NCBI RefSeq assembly: GCF_012641395.1
Contig: NZ_JABAIH010000001.1
Span: 558,001 to 622,000, forward strand
DNA: 64,000 nt
Reading direction: 5' to 3'
DNA from: Rhizobium sp. P32RR-XVIII
Lineage (GTDB): Bacteria > Pseudomonadota > Alphaproteobacteria > Rhizobiales > Rhizobiaceae
In this document: positions 34,092 through 42,888 of the stretch, piece after piece
Position numbering within the stretch: the first letter of the stretch is position 1
Layout of the letters: each line of letters starts with the position of its first letter
Program-made: the position numbers and the translations under genes
The notes under the pieces: model-generated
Database searches by the model: none
What the model was told of the DNA's origin: nothing
What the model saw: only the letters and a program-made list of their open reading frames with translations

Positions 34092-35651
34092 CTAAGGGTT
34101 TTTCTGCAGAAGCCATTTCTGGATAATCGGCACATCGGCATCGCCGAGATCATGGCCGCCGGAGATGATATCCGAATCGACGGTAGCGCCAGATGTTTTC
34201 AGGCGCGCCTCCAGTTCGTTCGCATATTTGCCGTAGGCGTCGGTCTTGCCGCTAATGACGAGGAGATCCGTACCGGTCAGGTCGGCATGCGGATAGTTCT
34301 TCAGCACGGGCATGGAACGGAGCAGCACTGCGCGGTGAACGAGGTGCGGATGCAGGTAGAGCAGCGAGTTCAGCAGATTGGCGCCGTTTGAATAGCCGAC
34401 ATAGACGATCTTTGCCGGGTCGAGGCCGTAGGATTTGACGGCGCTGTCGATAAAGGCGGCGAAGGCCTCGGCCTCGTTCTTGATATCGTCCTGGTCGAAC
34501 GAGAATGGCGTTAGGCGCTTGTACCAACGAGGAAAGCCCTCTTCCGTCGCGCGCCCGCGGACTCCGAGCAGCGTCGCTCGCGGTGCTACCTTGTGCAGCA
34601 ACGGCATCAGCGTCGTCTCGTTGCCGCCCGATCCGTGCAGCAGTACGAAGACGCTGCCGTCAGGATGCGGTGGCGTGTAGAAGCGGTGAACGAAGGGCAG
34701 GTCGCGATAGTTCACGCGAGGCTCGCCGGGCATGGAAAACTGCGGCAGCACAACCTTCAAATCACTGAGATCGGTAATCGCGTCCTTCGGCGGCAGGAAA
34801 AGCTTTGAGCCGAGAGTTGACGGCGGCTCGTCGGTTGTCATCCCGGGCTTGTCGGTCGCAAGCTCGACGAGAGTGCCTCCGGGCTCACGGACATAAAGCG
34901 ACCGGAAATATTTGCGGTCATGCGTGTTGGTCGCCGAGGCATTCGTCTTGGCGAGCGCCTCGTGAACCGAAGACAGCTCCGCGTCGTCGGCGGCACGGAA
35001 GGCCACATGATCGATCGCGCCGGTGCCCGGCGCGCCGGACCAGAAGCCGCGGGCATTGCGCACATCGATAATGTCGCCCGATGACGAGACGAGTCGATCG
35101 ATTGCGCCCTTGTTTGCCTGGAACCGGTAACCGAAGTGGCTTTCGAGGAAGCTGCGGCTCTCGTCCGGCACTTCCGTCAGCATGGTCGCGCCGCGGACAC
35201 GCTGTACAGTGTGCTCGACGGGAACCGGACCGTCGTGCCAAGGGGCGGCGGCCGTCAGGTCCTTGTTGCCGGTGAACTTCAGGATGATGTTGTCCGGATC
35301 CTTGAAGCGCAGCACGGGCTCACCGAATTCGTCGGCCGGTCCTTCCATTCGAACGCCGAAGCCCATTGCCCGCGTCAGCCAATAGCCGATGCTCGCCGGA
35401 TTGATGGCAAGCCCAATTTCGCTGATCTGCCCGAAGCCAGCACGCCCCGGCGAACCATCCTCCCAAACAAGGAAGGTGACGAGCGACCCGGGTGTTCCGT
35501 CGGCATCGCCATAGAAGAGATGCAGTTGCGTTGCATCTTCGAAGCCGGCGGTCTGTTTGACGAGCCGCAGTCCGAGGAACCCGGCGTAGAAATCGACGTT
35601 CGCCTGCACCTTGCGGGTGATAGCCGTCACGTGATGTATGCCAGAAACCAT
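34092..35651 (-). CDS. Fused VOC dioxygenase and alpha/beta hydrolase (MhqO-MhqD type)
   Basis: A 519-residue two-domain protein. The N-terminal 310 residues are a ring-cleaving VOC dioxygenase (HHVTAIT, YAGFLGLRLVKQT, later VELATDKPG). The C-terminal 200 residues are a carboxylesterase with GYSNG (nucleophile Ser), an Asp in SGKTDAYG and a His in SGGHDLG. In Bacillus MhqO and MhqD are separate and detoxify quinones, so the fusion would channel substrate. Start: the ATG at 35651 has GGA 9 bases upstream. A longer form from 35717 would overlap the kinase stop as ATGA, but its first residues cross a hairpin (GTGGCG-CTTCT-CGCCAC) and do not look like the family start. Confidence 0.82.
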   Translation of the reverse strand: MVSGIHHVTAITRKVQANVDFYAGFLGLRLVKQTAGFEDATQLHLFYGDADGTPGSLVTFLVWEDGSPGRAGFGQISEIGLAINPASIGYWLTRAMGFGVRMEGPADEFGEPVLRFKDPDNIILKFTGNKDLTAAAPWHDGPVPVEHTVQRVRGATMLTEVPDESRSFLESHFGYRFQANKGAIDRLVSSSGDIIDVRNARGFWSGAPGTGAIDHVAFRAADDAELSSVHEALAKTNASATNTHDRKYFRSLYVREPGGTLVELATDKPGMTTDEPPSTLGSKLFLPPKDAITDLSDLKVVLPQFSMPGEPRVNYRDLPFVHRFYTPPHPDGSVFVLLHGSGGNETTLMPLLHKVAPRATLLGVRGRATEEGFPRWYKRLTPFSFDQDDIKNEAEAFAAFIDSAVKSYGLDPAKIVYVGYSNGANLLNSLLYLHPHLVHRAVLLRSMPVLKNYPHADLTGTDLLVISGKTDAYGKYANELEARLKTSGATVDSDIISGGHDLGDADVPIIQKWLLQKNP

Positions 35652-35713
35652 CGAGTGCATTCCGTCTTGAATAGGGGTGGCGAGAAGCGCCACAACTAGA
35701 GCCGTTATGAGAT

Positions 35714-37327
35714 TCATGCCAGTGCCGCGGAAGATTGCCTTGATTGTTCTACACAGAGAACGAGCGTGTCGCCGTGGGGTTTCAGTTCCAGCGTAACAAT
35801 GTCCTCCAGCGCCTTTGCCAACTGCTGCTGGGTCGGCGGCTTGATCATGTAGCCGACTGCGCCGAGGGCCTTCGCCCTTTGAATATCGCTCTGGTCGCTT
35901 GAGGTGCTCAGGATGCAGACGGGAATCCGACTGAGGCGCTCGTCGGCCGAAAGTGCGTTCAAGACTTCGAAACCGTCCATGATCGGCATATTGATGTCGA
36001 GAAGAATAAGGTCCATCAGCGGCTGATCCGACAGCCTGGCACGCTGTTGGAGTAGCCGCATCGCCTCACGGCCGTTGGTCGCGACATGGAGGTTGAAGCT
36101 GACTTTTTCTCGCTGCATGAGCTTCAACTTAAAAAGCTGAATGTCGGCCGGGCTATCCTCGACGAGCAGCACCTCGGCAAGTCTGCTGTCTGCCCCGGTT
36201 GGGTGCGGCCGCACGATCTGCGTCGCAGGGATGCGCTCGGGCGCCGGCCCAGCCGATTGGGCGAGCGGTACCTCGAGGATGAAAGTTGCCCCTTCGCCGG
36301 AGCCTCCCTCGCACCAGATGGCGCCGCCGTGCAGTTGCGCTATACGACGACAGATGGCAAGTCCGAGGCCGGTTCCTTCGATGCCCGGGCCGACGAGCCG
36401 TTTGAACGGCTGGAAAATCAGTTCGCGATGTTGGGGATCGATGCCGGGGCCGTTGTCGCTGAGGGAAAGTTTGCAAAGGCCGCCGGCCGGGGTCGCAACG
36501 ATCCGGATCTCGGGCGTGCGGTCCTCGCAATAGCGGATGGAGTTCGAAATGAGGTTCTGCAGAGCCTGGATCAGCAACGTCGCGTCGCCCATCACTTCCG
36601 GCAGGTCTCCGTGAGTTATCACCGCCTGACGGCTTTCGATTTGCTGATGAAGATTGTCCCGCACCTGATCGAGCACCATACCAAGCGAGACCGGCTTGAG
36701 TTCGAGTTCGCCGGAGACCTCCAGCTTGGTGAGGCCTGAAACTTTGACGATCAGGTCCTCCATGTGGTCGGCAGCGCTCAAAATATAGTCGAGAAGTTCG
36801 CGGTCCTCGGCCGGAAGCGAGGGCGAGCCATGCAGGATCCTGCTGAAGGATTTGATGGTTCTCAGCGGTTCCTTGAGATCGTGCGCCATTGCACGCGTGA
36901 ATATTTCAAGAGACTGGCGCTTCTGCTCCAGCTTGGTCTCCAGCGCGCCATGCATGATGGCATTCTGGACGCAACGGTGCAGCCCTTCCGGCGTTAACGC
37001 GTCCTTTGTGACGTAGTCGCGAGCACCTCTCTTCATCACCTCGACGGCTACGGTCTCATTGCCTTGGCCCGTCAGCATGATGACATTCGCGGAAGAATCG
37101 CGCTTTAGGATTTCCGCAAGCACATCAAGGCCGTCGCGGCCGGGCAAAGAATAGTCGAGGAGGATGCAATTCGGCCGTTTCCGGCCAATGAGCGCGAGAC
37201 CGTCATCACCTGTTTCGGCCTCTGATACGATGTAGGCCGTACCGGGTACACGGCTGAGCATGCGCCGGTACACCTCGCGGTCATCGATATTGTCGTCGAT
37301 GATCAGTACCGTGCAGTCTTCCGGCAA
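35714..37327 (-). CDS. Hybrid kinase: receiver - HisKA/HATPase - receiver
   Basis: A 537-residue soluble signalling protein. Domains are a receiver with phospho-acceptor Asp58 (LLDYSLPGRDG); a coiled linker; HisKA with His149 (AMAHDLKEPLR); an HATPase with DNGPGID and GTGLGLAI near 295-330; and a second, Rcp1-like receiver (about 395-520; LLDINMPIMDG, IKPP). No membrane segment. It is the third gene of an operon after a membrane sensor kinase and a single receiver, so phosphate may pass from the sensor through the small receiver or directly to this hybrid. Output is unknown, as no DNA-binding domain is present. Confidence 0.9.
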   Translation of the reverse strand: MPEDCTVLIIDDNIDDREVYRRMLSRVPGTAYIVSEAETGDDGLALIGRKRPNCILLDYSLPGRDGLDVLAEILKRDSSANVIMLTGQGNETVAVEVMKRGARDYVTKDALTPEGLHRCVQNAIMHGALETKLEQKRQSLEIFTRAMAHDLKEPLRTIKSFSRILHGSPSLPAEDRELLDYILSAADHMEDLIVKVSGLTKLEVSGELELKPVSLGMVLDQVRDNLHQQIESRQAVITHGDLPEVMGDATLLIQALQNLISNSIRYCEDRTPEIRIVATPAGGLCKLSLSDNGPGIDPQHRELIFQPFKRLVGPGIEGTGLGLAICRRIAQLHGGAIWCEGGSGEGATFILEVPLAQSAGPAPERIPATQIVRPHPTGADSRLAEVLLVEDSPADIQLFKLKLMQREKVSFNLHVATNGREAMRLLQQRARLSDQPLMDLILLDINMPIMDGFEVLNALSADERLSRIPVCILSTSSDQSDIQRAKALGAVGYMIKPPTQQQLAKALEDIVTLELKPHGDTLVLCVEQSRQSSAALA

Positions 37328-37330
37328 TGG

Positions 37331-37756
37331 TCACTCCTCTAGGGGCAATATGGCAATCTCGAACCAGTATTCCTTCAGTCTTTGTATGGCTGCAAAAAGG
37401 CCGTCCAGATCAACTGGCTTTTGCACATAGGTATTGGCACCGAGCGCGTAGCAGCCTTCGATGTCGCGCTCGTCGTTAGAGGTTGTCAGGATGACGACCG
37501 GTATCTTGTGCCAGTGCGCGTTGGATTTGATCGCCTCCAGCGTCTTGCGCCCGTCGAGCCCCGGCATGTTGAGATCGAGCAGGATCAGGCCCGGCCGCGG
37601 ATTCATGGTTGCCAGTGTGTCGAGAGCCTCCCGACCGGACGCCGCCCATCGGATTGGATTACGGAGGTTTGTGCGTTTGAAAGCGCGCATCGTCGCCTCG
37701 AAGTCGTCCTCGCTGTCCTCGACGATGAGGATCGGTTGCGTATCACGCTGCTGCAT
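37331..37756 (-). CDS. Single-domain response regulator, Rcp1-like
   Basis: A 141-residue receiver. The ATG at 37756 (MQQRDTQPILIVEDSEDD) overlaps the end of the upstream kinase gene by 14 bases; a longer frame upstream would only repeat kinase sequence. Acidic pair in VEDSEDD, phospho-acceptor Asp in ILLDLNMPGLDG near residue 65, Thr in ILTTSND and Lys in YVQKPVDL. This type resembles Rcp1, the partner of phytochrome-like kinases. It has no output domain and likely shuttles phosphate between the flanking kinases. Confidence 0.9.
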   Translation of the reverse strand: MQQRDTQPILIVEDSEDDFEATMRAFKRTNLRNPIRWAASGREALDTLATMNPRPGLILLDLNMPGLDGRKTLEAIKSNAHWHKIPVVILTTSNDERDIEGCYALGANTYVQKPVDLDGLFAAIQRLKEYWFEIAILPLEE

Positions 37757-39977
37757 TCTGCCCCTCGCGTTTCCTGCCCAAAGTGAAATAGAATGTCGTG
37801 CCCGCGCCGACTTCCGATTCCAGCCATATCTCGCCACTATGACGGGCGACTATCTTCCGTACGAAGGTCAGACCTGCGCCCGTGCCATCGTCCGAATCCT
37901 GCGATTTTTCCAAGCGCTTGAAAATACGGAAAATGTCCTCGTGGAATTCCTGGGGTATGCCTTTGCCGTTATCCCTAACGAAGAAGACGCCACGCGCTGT
38001 CGCGCCATTCTTTGCAACGAAGTGCTCGAGATAGCCGATACTCACAAGCGGCTGGGGTTTGTCGTTGTATTTGATCGCATTGGTAATCAGGTTCCGGAAG
38101 ACTTCGGTCAGGCGCGGCGCGTCGCAGATCACCTCCGGCAAGCGGCCGTCTATGACAACCTTGGCATGGCGCTCTTCCAGGAGATGCTCCATGGTGGCCA
38201 CCACATCCTTCACGATCAGGTTGATGTCGGCGCGCTTCACCGCGAGCTGCTGACGGCCGATCCGTGAGAAATAGAGCAGATCATTGACCAGCTTTTCCAT
38301 ACGCTGGCTGAGCCGCACCAATCGGTTCAGGCGCCGTACACCGTCATCATCGAGGTGGGCTTCGTAATCCTCCAGCAGGAAACGGGAATGGTTATGAATC
38401 CCGCGTAGCGGCTCTTTCAAGTCATGCGAGGCAATATAGGCAAATTCGTCGAGGTCGTGATTGCTGCGCTCCAGATCGGCGGTATAGTCCCCAAGCTTTG
38501 CCAGCGTCGTTTTCAGCCGCTCCTCCTGGCGCACACGTTCGCTGATGTCGCGCACGATCCCGACGAAGGTTCTCGTCCCGCCGGTCTTCACCTCGCTGAC
38601 GGAGACGTCGAGCGGAAAGACGACGCCATTCTTGCGCCGCCCTGAAACCTGGCGAGTGGTGCCGATGACCCGCTGTTCGCCGGTTTCGGCATAATGGTCG
38701 AGATAGCCATCATGCTTCGAACGGTATGGCTCCGGCATCAGCATCTTGATGTTCTGACCGATCGCTTCCTGCGGCGTGTAACCGAACATCCTTTCGGCCG
38801 CTGGATTGAAACTTGAAATCGTCCCCTTTTCATCGATGGTGAGCACCGCATCGGGTGCATTGCGCACCAGGCCACTAAAGCGGATGCGCTCGGTCTCGAG
38901 GCTCACCCTGTTTCGCATATAGGAGTAGACGAGCAAGGCAATCAGCCATAGCAGCGTGATGGTGATCGCCCGGTTCACGCCTTGATGCCAAAAGCTCACG
39001 GTATCATGCTGGACGGCGAAGAAACCGAGCAGCACGAGGATGGTGCAAAGCAGGGCGAAGAAGAACGGAGCCCTCCGGTTTTCGAACCAGAGAGCTGTAA
39101 GGATCAGCGGCACGTAGAGAATACCGTTCGCTACACCGAGAGGCGTGTAGAGGTCTGCAAGGAGACCCGTGAAGCCCACGAGTGCCGGAATCCAGAGCGG
39201 TATCCCGCCGCGGCGTGCAGGACGCCGTTCCCAAGCGCTTGCAAGCAATCCTGCGCCGAAGAAAACCATGGCGGTCGCCGTCGGCAGTGCCATGGTGGCG
39301 TACGGGCCCCAGCGGTAGCCCTGCTCCGCGTGTGTGACATAACCGGTCAGGGCGATCATGCCGAGAGTAATGACCAGATAACTCACCAGTTCCTGACCGA
39401 GAGGCGCTCGAGCGTCCTTCCAATTCTGGCCGATGATGAGCGAGAGATTGCCGGCTAGGAAGATCACCGTAGTATTCGGTGCCATCCCCCCGCCGATCTG
39501 TTTGGCGAAATCGCGGTAGACAAGAATGTCGGTCAACATCCGGTCGATGTTGTGAATCGCTGGCCCGAATGTGCTTATTTCGATCAGCCTGGCAAGTACG
39601 ATGAGGATGGCAAGCAAGGAAAGCAGCGATGATACCACGGATGCCAGCCGTCGACGGGAGGCGGAACAGGCAAGGGCTGTGCCTGATAGCACAAAGCAGA
39701 GCGCCGTGTTGAACGCCATCGACGGGAGAGCGGGAAAAACGGAAATGATGAGCTCGAGCTGGAGAAACCAGCCTGCGAGAGCGGCCAGGCCAAGAAGGTT
39801 GAGGAGCAAGCCAATGCCGACAACGACGGAACAATAGCCCTTCCGCTTTTTTTGCGAAGCGCCCTCCCGGCCTGCCACTGCTGCATCCCACACGTCGTCA
39901 GTCTCCCAGTTCGGGACAATTCTTTCCGAAATCCCGCAAGACACAATAGCGAACGTCGCGTTATGCGGGGTTTTCAC
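37743..39977 (-). CDS. Membrane sensor kinase with FixL-like PAS domain
   Basis: A 744-residue sensor kinase. N-terminus: about eight transmembrane segments (49-345), MASE-like. A PAS domain follows at 367-482, with close resemblance to FixL: His422 in RSKHDGYL and Arg442 in IGTTRQVSGRRKNG, 20 residues apart as His200 and Arg220 are in Bradyrhizobium FixL. Then a coiled linker, the H-box with His518 (ASHDLKEPLRG, phytochrome-kinase type) and an HATPase. The start is a GTG at 39977 with no clear ribosome site; a later start is possible. First gene of the operon. Heme binding is suggested but not shown; many non-heme PAS domains share this consensus. Confidence 0.85.
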   Translation of the reverse strand: MKTPHNATFAIVSCGISERIVPNWETDDVWDAAVAGREGASQKKRKGYCSVVVGIGLLLNLLGLAALAGWFLQLELIISVFPALPSMAFNTALCFVLSGTALACSASRRRLASVVSSLLSLLAILIVLARLIEISTFGPAIHNIDRMLTDILVYRDFAKQIGGGMAPNTTVIFLAGNLSLIIGQNWKDARAPLGQELVSYLVITLGMIALTGYVTHAEQGYRWGPYATMALPTATAMVFFGAGLLASAWERRPARRGGIPLWIPALVGFTGLLADLYTPLGVANGILYVPLILTALWFENRRAPFFFALLCTILVLLGFFAVQHDTVSFWHQGVNRAITITLLWLIALLVYSYMRNRVSLETERIRFSGLVRNAPDAVLTIDEKGTISSFNPAAERMFGYTPQEAIGQNIKMLMPEPYRSKHDGYLDHYAETGEQRVIGTTRQVSGRRKNGVVFPLDVSVSEVKTGGTRTFVGIVRDISERVRQEERLKTTLAKLGDYTADLERSNHDLDEFAYIASHDLKEPLRGIHNHSRFLLEDYEAHLDDDGVRRLNRLVRLSQRMEKLVNDLLYFSRIGRQQLAVKRADINLIVKDVVATMEHLLEERHAKVVIDGRLPEVICDAPRLTEVFRNLITNAIKYNDKPQPLVSIGYLEHFVAKNGATARGVFFVRDNGKGIPQEFHEDIFRIFKRLEKSQDSDDGTGAGLTFVRKIVARHSGEIWLESEVGAGTTFYFTLGRKREGQNAAA

Positions 39978-40079
39978 CGGATGGTTGCGTTCAGCTGCTA
40001 CCGATTGTCCGCAAATGCGGCTAGTGTCTCGACATTACACAATCGAGGAGCGTCCCGGATTTACCGGAAGCGAGCACCG

Positions 40080-40511
40080 ATGACCGTCATATTTTACGTC
40101 GATGACAGCAGGGATGACCTTTTCTACCTGGAGTACATCCGCAAGAGGCAGAGGGCCGCAGTCTCCCTTCTCTGTTTCACAACGGCGGAAGCTGCGTTTA
40201 TCGCATTGGAACAGCGGCTTGCCGAAAACGCAGCGCTTCCGGATTTGCTCGTCGCCGATCTCTATATGCCCCTCGATGACGGCTTGGCACTCGTCAAACG
40301 GCTTCGGACCGATGCACGGTTCAGGGCTATGCGGCTTGCCGTCTGCAGCGGATCAGATGCCGAGGCGGACCGGCAGCGGGCGCTAGCTGTGGGTGCCGAT
40401 ATCTATCTTGCAAAGCCTCTCGACTTTGCGGTCCTCATGCATTGCGCCAGGCAACGCCGAAGCTCCGGTACGGTAAAAGACGTGTCCGACGAGGCAGGAG
40501 ACGGCGATTGA
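40080..40511 (+). CDS. Stand-alone response regulator receiver
   Basis: A 143-residue single receiver domain, divergent from the FixL-like kinase across about 100 bases that must hold both promoters. Acidic pair in YVDDSRDD, acceptor Asp in LLVADLYMPLDDG near residue 61, Lys in YLAKPLDF near 112. No output domain. The start is the ATG at 40080 after GCGAGCACCG; upstream codons in the same frame belong to the intergenic region. It may be an extra phosphate acceptor or sink for the opposite operon. Confidence 0.85.
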   Translation: MTVIFYVDDSRDDLFYLEYIRKRQRAAVSLLCFTTAEAAFIALEQRLAENAALPDLLVADLYMPLDDGLALVKRLRTDARFRAMRLAVCSGSDAEADRQRALAVGADIYLAKPLDFAVLMHCARQRRSSGTVKDVSDEAGDGD

Positions 40512-40568
40512 CAAGGCTCGCTCGCGCTTCCAAGATGCAACCAGCAGGAGGACGAGCCTCGAAGCACT

Positions 40569-40644
40569 GAGAGAGCCGACCGGCCCATATTCGCCGCCAC
40601 GAATTCAGCCAACCCCTTAGCTGAATGGATCTATCGGCTCTCTC
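40569..40644. repeat. Nested palindromic element
   Basis: Outer arms GAGAGAGCCGA (40569-40579) and TCGGCTCTCTC (40634-40644) match perfectly over 11 bases. An inner pair ATTCAGC (40603-40609)/GCTGAAT (40620-40626) adds a 7-bp stem. The shape resembles small rhizobial palindromic repeats (RIME-type) or a structured RNA; copy number cannot be judged from one window. Confidence 0.5.
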
Positions 40645-40861
40645 GCGCGTACTTCGGGCACTTCTTCCGTTCTTCATGGATGTGAACAACAGAAATTGCG
40701 ATACCTAGTAAAAGCTACAATTCAAGTAACGCTGCCGCCCTCTGTATCACTTGCAGTTGAGAGAATTGATGCTTATCCGCCTTCAGGATACTGGAAGTCC
40801 CCATCCCCTATCCTCATCAATTGCCTCAAGACTTCTGTAACTTCTCGCATTCAAAACGTAT

Positions 40862-40879
40862 ATCCCAAGATTTTGGGAT
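40862..40879. promoter_or_regulatory. Inverted repeat operator candidate before the LuxR-type gene
   Basis: ATCCCAA-GATT-TTGGGAT is a perfect 18-base palindrome with 7-bp arms, centred about 50 bases before the ATG at 40920. Size and symmetry suit a dimeric regulator, possibly the LuxR-type product itself. Confidence 0.45.
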
Positions 40880-40919
40880 GAGAATGACTAACGGAGGTTA
40901 GACGTAGGATATTGCTGGA

Positions 40920-41624
40920 ATGACCAACGCTTCGGCGGTTCCATTTCATTCAGGGCCCGAGCTTAGCCGGGCGATCAATCGCACCGATTTTTTCCGCCTT
41001 TTCAAGGCGGCAGCGCAGCACTACCACTTCGATAATTTTGCGCTTGCGCGCATTTCCGAGGTGAACGCGCCTTTCGGCGGACGCGAAATCGTCATCACCA
41101 ATATCGCCGAACGCCGGGTCCCGATTTTCATCCAGACGCTCAAGGAAGCGCTGGGCGCGCTCAAGGCAAAGACCGCACAGTTCTTGACGACGCCGGTCGC
41201 CGGCAGGAGTGGACAGCTTGAGGGCCTTTCGGCCGACCTTGCATTCAACGAATTCAGCGGTAACACCTTTCTGCTCATACCCCTCTTCACGCCGGAGGGG
41301 CGGCGTTACTGTCTTGTCCTCAGTGGAATTCGCCCGGAACCGGACCAGGGAGAGACTGCCGACGTTCTGTTGGATGTCATGCGTATTTTTGACAAGCTTT
41401 ACGAGGAAATCCTGACGCAGGAAATGTCGGGTCGTCTGACGCAGAGGGAGGCGGAAATTGTCAAGTGGACCAGCGAAGGCAAGACCTCGGCAGAGATCGC
41501 GATCATCCTTGGCTTGTCGGAGCATACCGTCAATTCTCATATTACCGCGGCCGTCAGGAAGCTTGATGCGGTCAACCGCGTTCACATGGTGGCCATTGCC
41601 CTGAGGAATGGGTTGGTTACGTAA
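40920..41624 (+). CDS. LuxR-family transcriptional regulator
   Basis: A 234-residue protein. The N-terminal 160 residues form an alpha/beta sensor-like domain similar in layout to autoinducer-binding or VisN/VisR-type domains, but the ligand is not predictable. The C-terminal HTH (about 168-230) is a typical LuxR/GerE domain: LTQREAEIVKWTSEGKTSAEIA, then LSEHTVNSHITAAVRKL. No luxI-type gene is nearby, so it may be an orphan. A palindrome lies 50 bases upstream. The next gene, a receiver, follows after 15 bases, so both are likely co-transcribed. Confidence 0.88.
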   Translation: MTNASAVPFHSGPELSRAINRTDFFRLFKAAAQHYHFDNFALARISEVNAPFGGREIVITNIAERRVPIFIQTLKEALGALKAKTAQFLTTPVAGRSGQLEGLSADLAFNEFSGNTFLLIPLFTPEGRRYCLVLSGIRPEPDQGETADVLLDVMRIFDKLYEEILTQEMSGRLTQREAEIVKWTSEGKTSAEIAIILGLSEHTVNSHITAAVRKLDAVNRVHMVAIALRNGLVT

Positions 41625-41639
41625 CTTAGGGGGAACAGC

Positions 41640-42077
41640 ATGACAGCCGAAACGGCCCCTGGAGATGCCGTCAAGGTCCTGTTCGTGGATGACGAATTCG
41701 TCGAGTTCAGGTCGTTGAAGAAGAAGATCGGCAGCCTTGCCGAGCCTGCTGTCGATATCGAATACTCGCAATCGATCGGCGACGCCCTCGAAAAGATCAA
41801 GAGCAGCCGCTTCGACCTTGTTCTGCTTGATAACCGGCTGCTGCCAAACGCCGATTTCCGAGAGACGGTGCCCGAGCTTCGCGGCATAGGCTACACTGGA
41901 CCGATCGGGGTTGTTTCAACGGATATTTCGGGCAGCTACTTCCAGCAATTTCCGGATTACGGCGTTGACTTCCGCATCGGCAAGGATGAGATCGACGCTC
42001 GCACGCTGCAGTACATCATCCGTGAATATGTAAAGTACGATGTTCCCGATTTCTGGAAGGACGATTACTCGATCTGA
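41640..42077 (+). CDS. Response regulator receiver protein
   Basis: A 145-residue receiver co-transcribed with the LuxR-type gene. Acidic residues lie in LFVDDEF, the acceptor Asp is in VLLDNRLLPNADF near residue 61, and there is a Ser/Thr in GVVSTDISG. The usual Lys is replaced by FRIGKDEID, where Lys is present but the following Pro is missing. The C-terminus is unusually rich in aromatic and acidic residues (VPDFWKDDYSI). It ends 5 bases before the convergent kinase gene. Possible partner of that kinase. Confidence 0.75.
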   Translation: MTAETAPGDAVKVLFVDDEFVEFRSLKKKIGSLAEPAVDIEYSQSIGDALEKIKSSRFDLVLLDNRLLPNADFRETVPELRGIGYTGPIGVVSTDISGSYFQQFPDYGVDFRIGKDEIDARTLQYIIREYVKYDVPDFWKDDYSI

Positions 42078-42082
42078 TGCGG

Positions 42083-42793
42083 TCATGCGGCCGGCAGGCG
42101 GATCGTAAAGCGGCTGCCCGTTTCGTCCGAGCGGCAGAGGGTCACGTCGCCGCCCATCGCTATTAACAGTTCGCGCGCCGCGGTCAGCCCAAGTCCGGCG
42201 CCCGGGACGGCGCCTGCCTGTGGCAGCTTCCAGAAAGGCTCGAATATCCGGTCCCAATGGGCGGGTTCGATGCCCCGCCCATTGTCGGAGATGTGTAGCA
42301 GCCAATCGCCGGCACTCTTTTCCGCTGTTACCTCGACATGCGGTGCTGCGGCACTCCGATAAATCAGCGCATTGGCTAGAATGTGCTTCAGCACGGCCGA
42401 GAGGATCGTTGCATCGCTGTGGATCGTGGGAAGCGTGCCGTGGCTCATGGTGGCGTCCTGTGCAGCCGTCTCGCTGATCACCTCTGTCCATATGCTTTCG
42501 ATCAAACCACCGAGTTCGAGCGGCTCAGGCGAGAGCTGTGGCGTGCCGGCAGCGAAGCTCATGAGCGCTCGTGTAAGACGTTGGGCCCCCTGGGCTTTCT
42601 GAAGGATAGCTGTGAGGCTCTCGCGCTGTTCGCCATCGAGCTTCGCCCCAAGCTCGTCCAGGAGGATTTCTGCATACATGGCGATGTGCCGGAGCGGCGA
42701 TTGGAGGTCGTGCGAAGCCGTCGCCAGAAAACGCTTCATACGCTCCTCCTCGCCCGGGCCCGAAACAGCAACTGGCGCTTGATCGTATGACAT
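42083..42793 (-). CDS. Small soluble histidine kinase (HisKA-HATPase)
   Basis: A 236-residue kinase without sensor or membrane domains. The start is the ATG at 42793 (MSYDQ), with AAGGGG about 10 bases upstream. H-box LATASHDLQSPLRH near residue 28; N-box LANALIYR, G1 ISDNGRGIEP and G2 GAGLGLTAARELL. The H-box type equals that of the FixL-like kinase and hybrid nearby. Convergent to the receiver gene, and preceded by the secDF terminator, so it has its own promoter. Probably a bacteriophytochrome-type kinase core that takes its signal from a partner protein. Confidence 0.85.
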   Translation of the reverse strand: MSYDQAPVAVSGPGEEERMKRFLATASHDLQSPLRHIAMYAEILLDELGAKLDGEQRESLTAILQKAQGAQRLTRALMSFAAGTPQLSPEPLELGGLIESIWTEVISETAAQDATMSHGTLPTIHSDATILSAVLKHILANALIYRSAAAPHVEVTAEKSAGDWLLHISDNGRGIEPAHWDRIFEPFWKLPQAGAVPGAGLGLTAARELLIAMGGDVTLCRSDETGSRFTIRLPAA

Positions 42794-42825
42794 GCGGACG
42801 CACCCCTTCACTTCATTGCAGCCAG

Positions 42826-42862
42826 AATAAAAAGCGGGCGCCGGTTCTGCAACCGGCGCCCG
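42826..42862 (-). terminator. Strong intrinsic terminator of secDF
   Basis: Read on the minus strand, CGGGCGCCGGTT and AACCGGCGCCCG form a perfect 12-bp stem with a 4-base loop, followed by CTTTTTATT. It lies 27 bases after the secDF stop. Confidence 0.88.
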
Positions 42863-42888
42863 TACAACCATCTGTTACCAGAGGTATC

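Larger units (their letters stand above)
40512..40919. other. Intergenic region between receiver and LuxR-type gene
   Basis: About 400 bases without a gene. It contains the nested palindrome (40569-40644), an A/T-richer part from 40680 on, and the inverted repeat at 40862-40879 just before the LuxR-type gene. Small open frames here lack ribosome sites. Confidence 0.5.
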
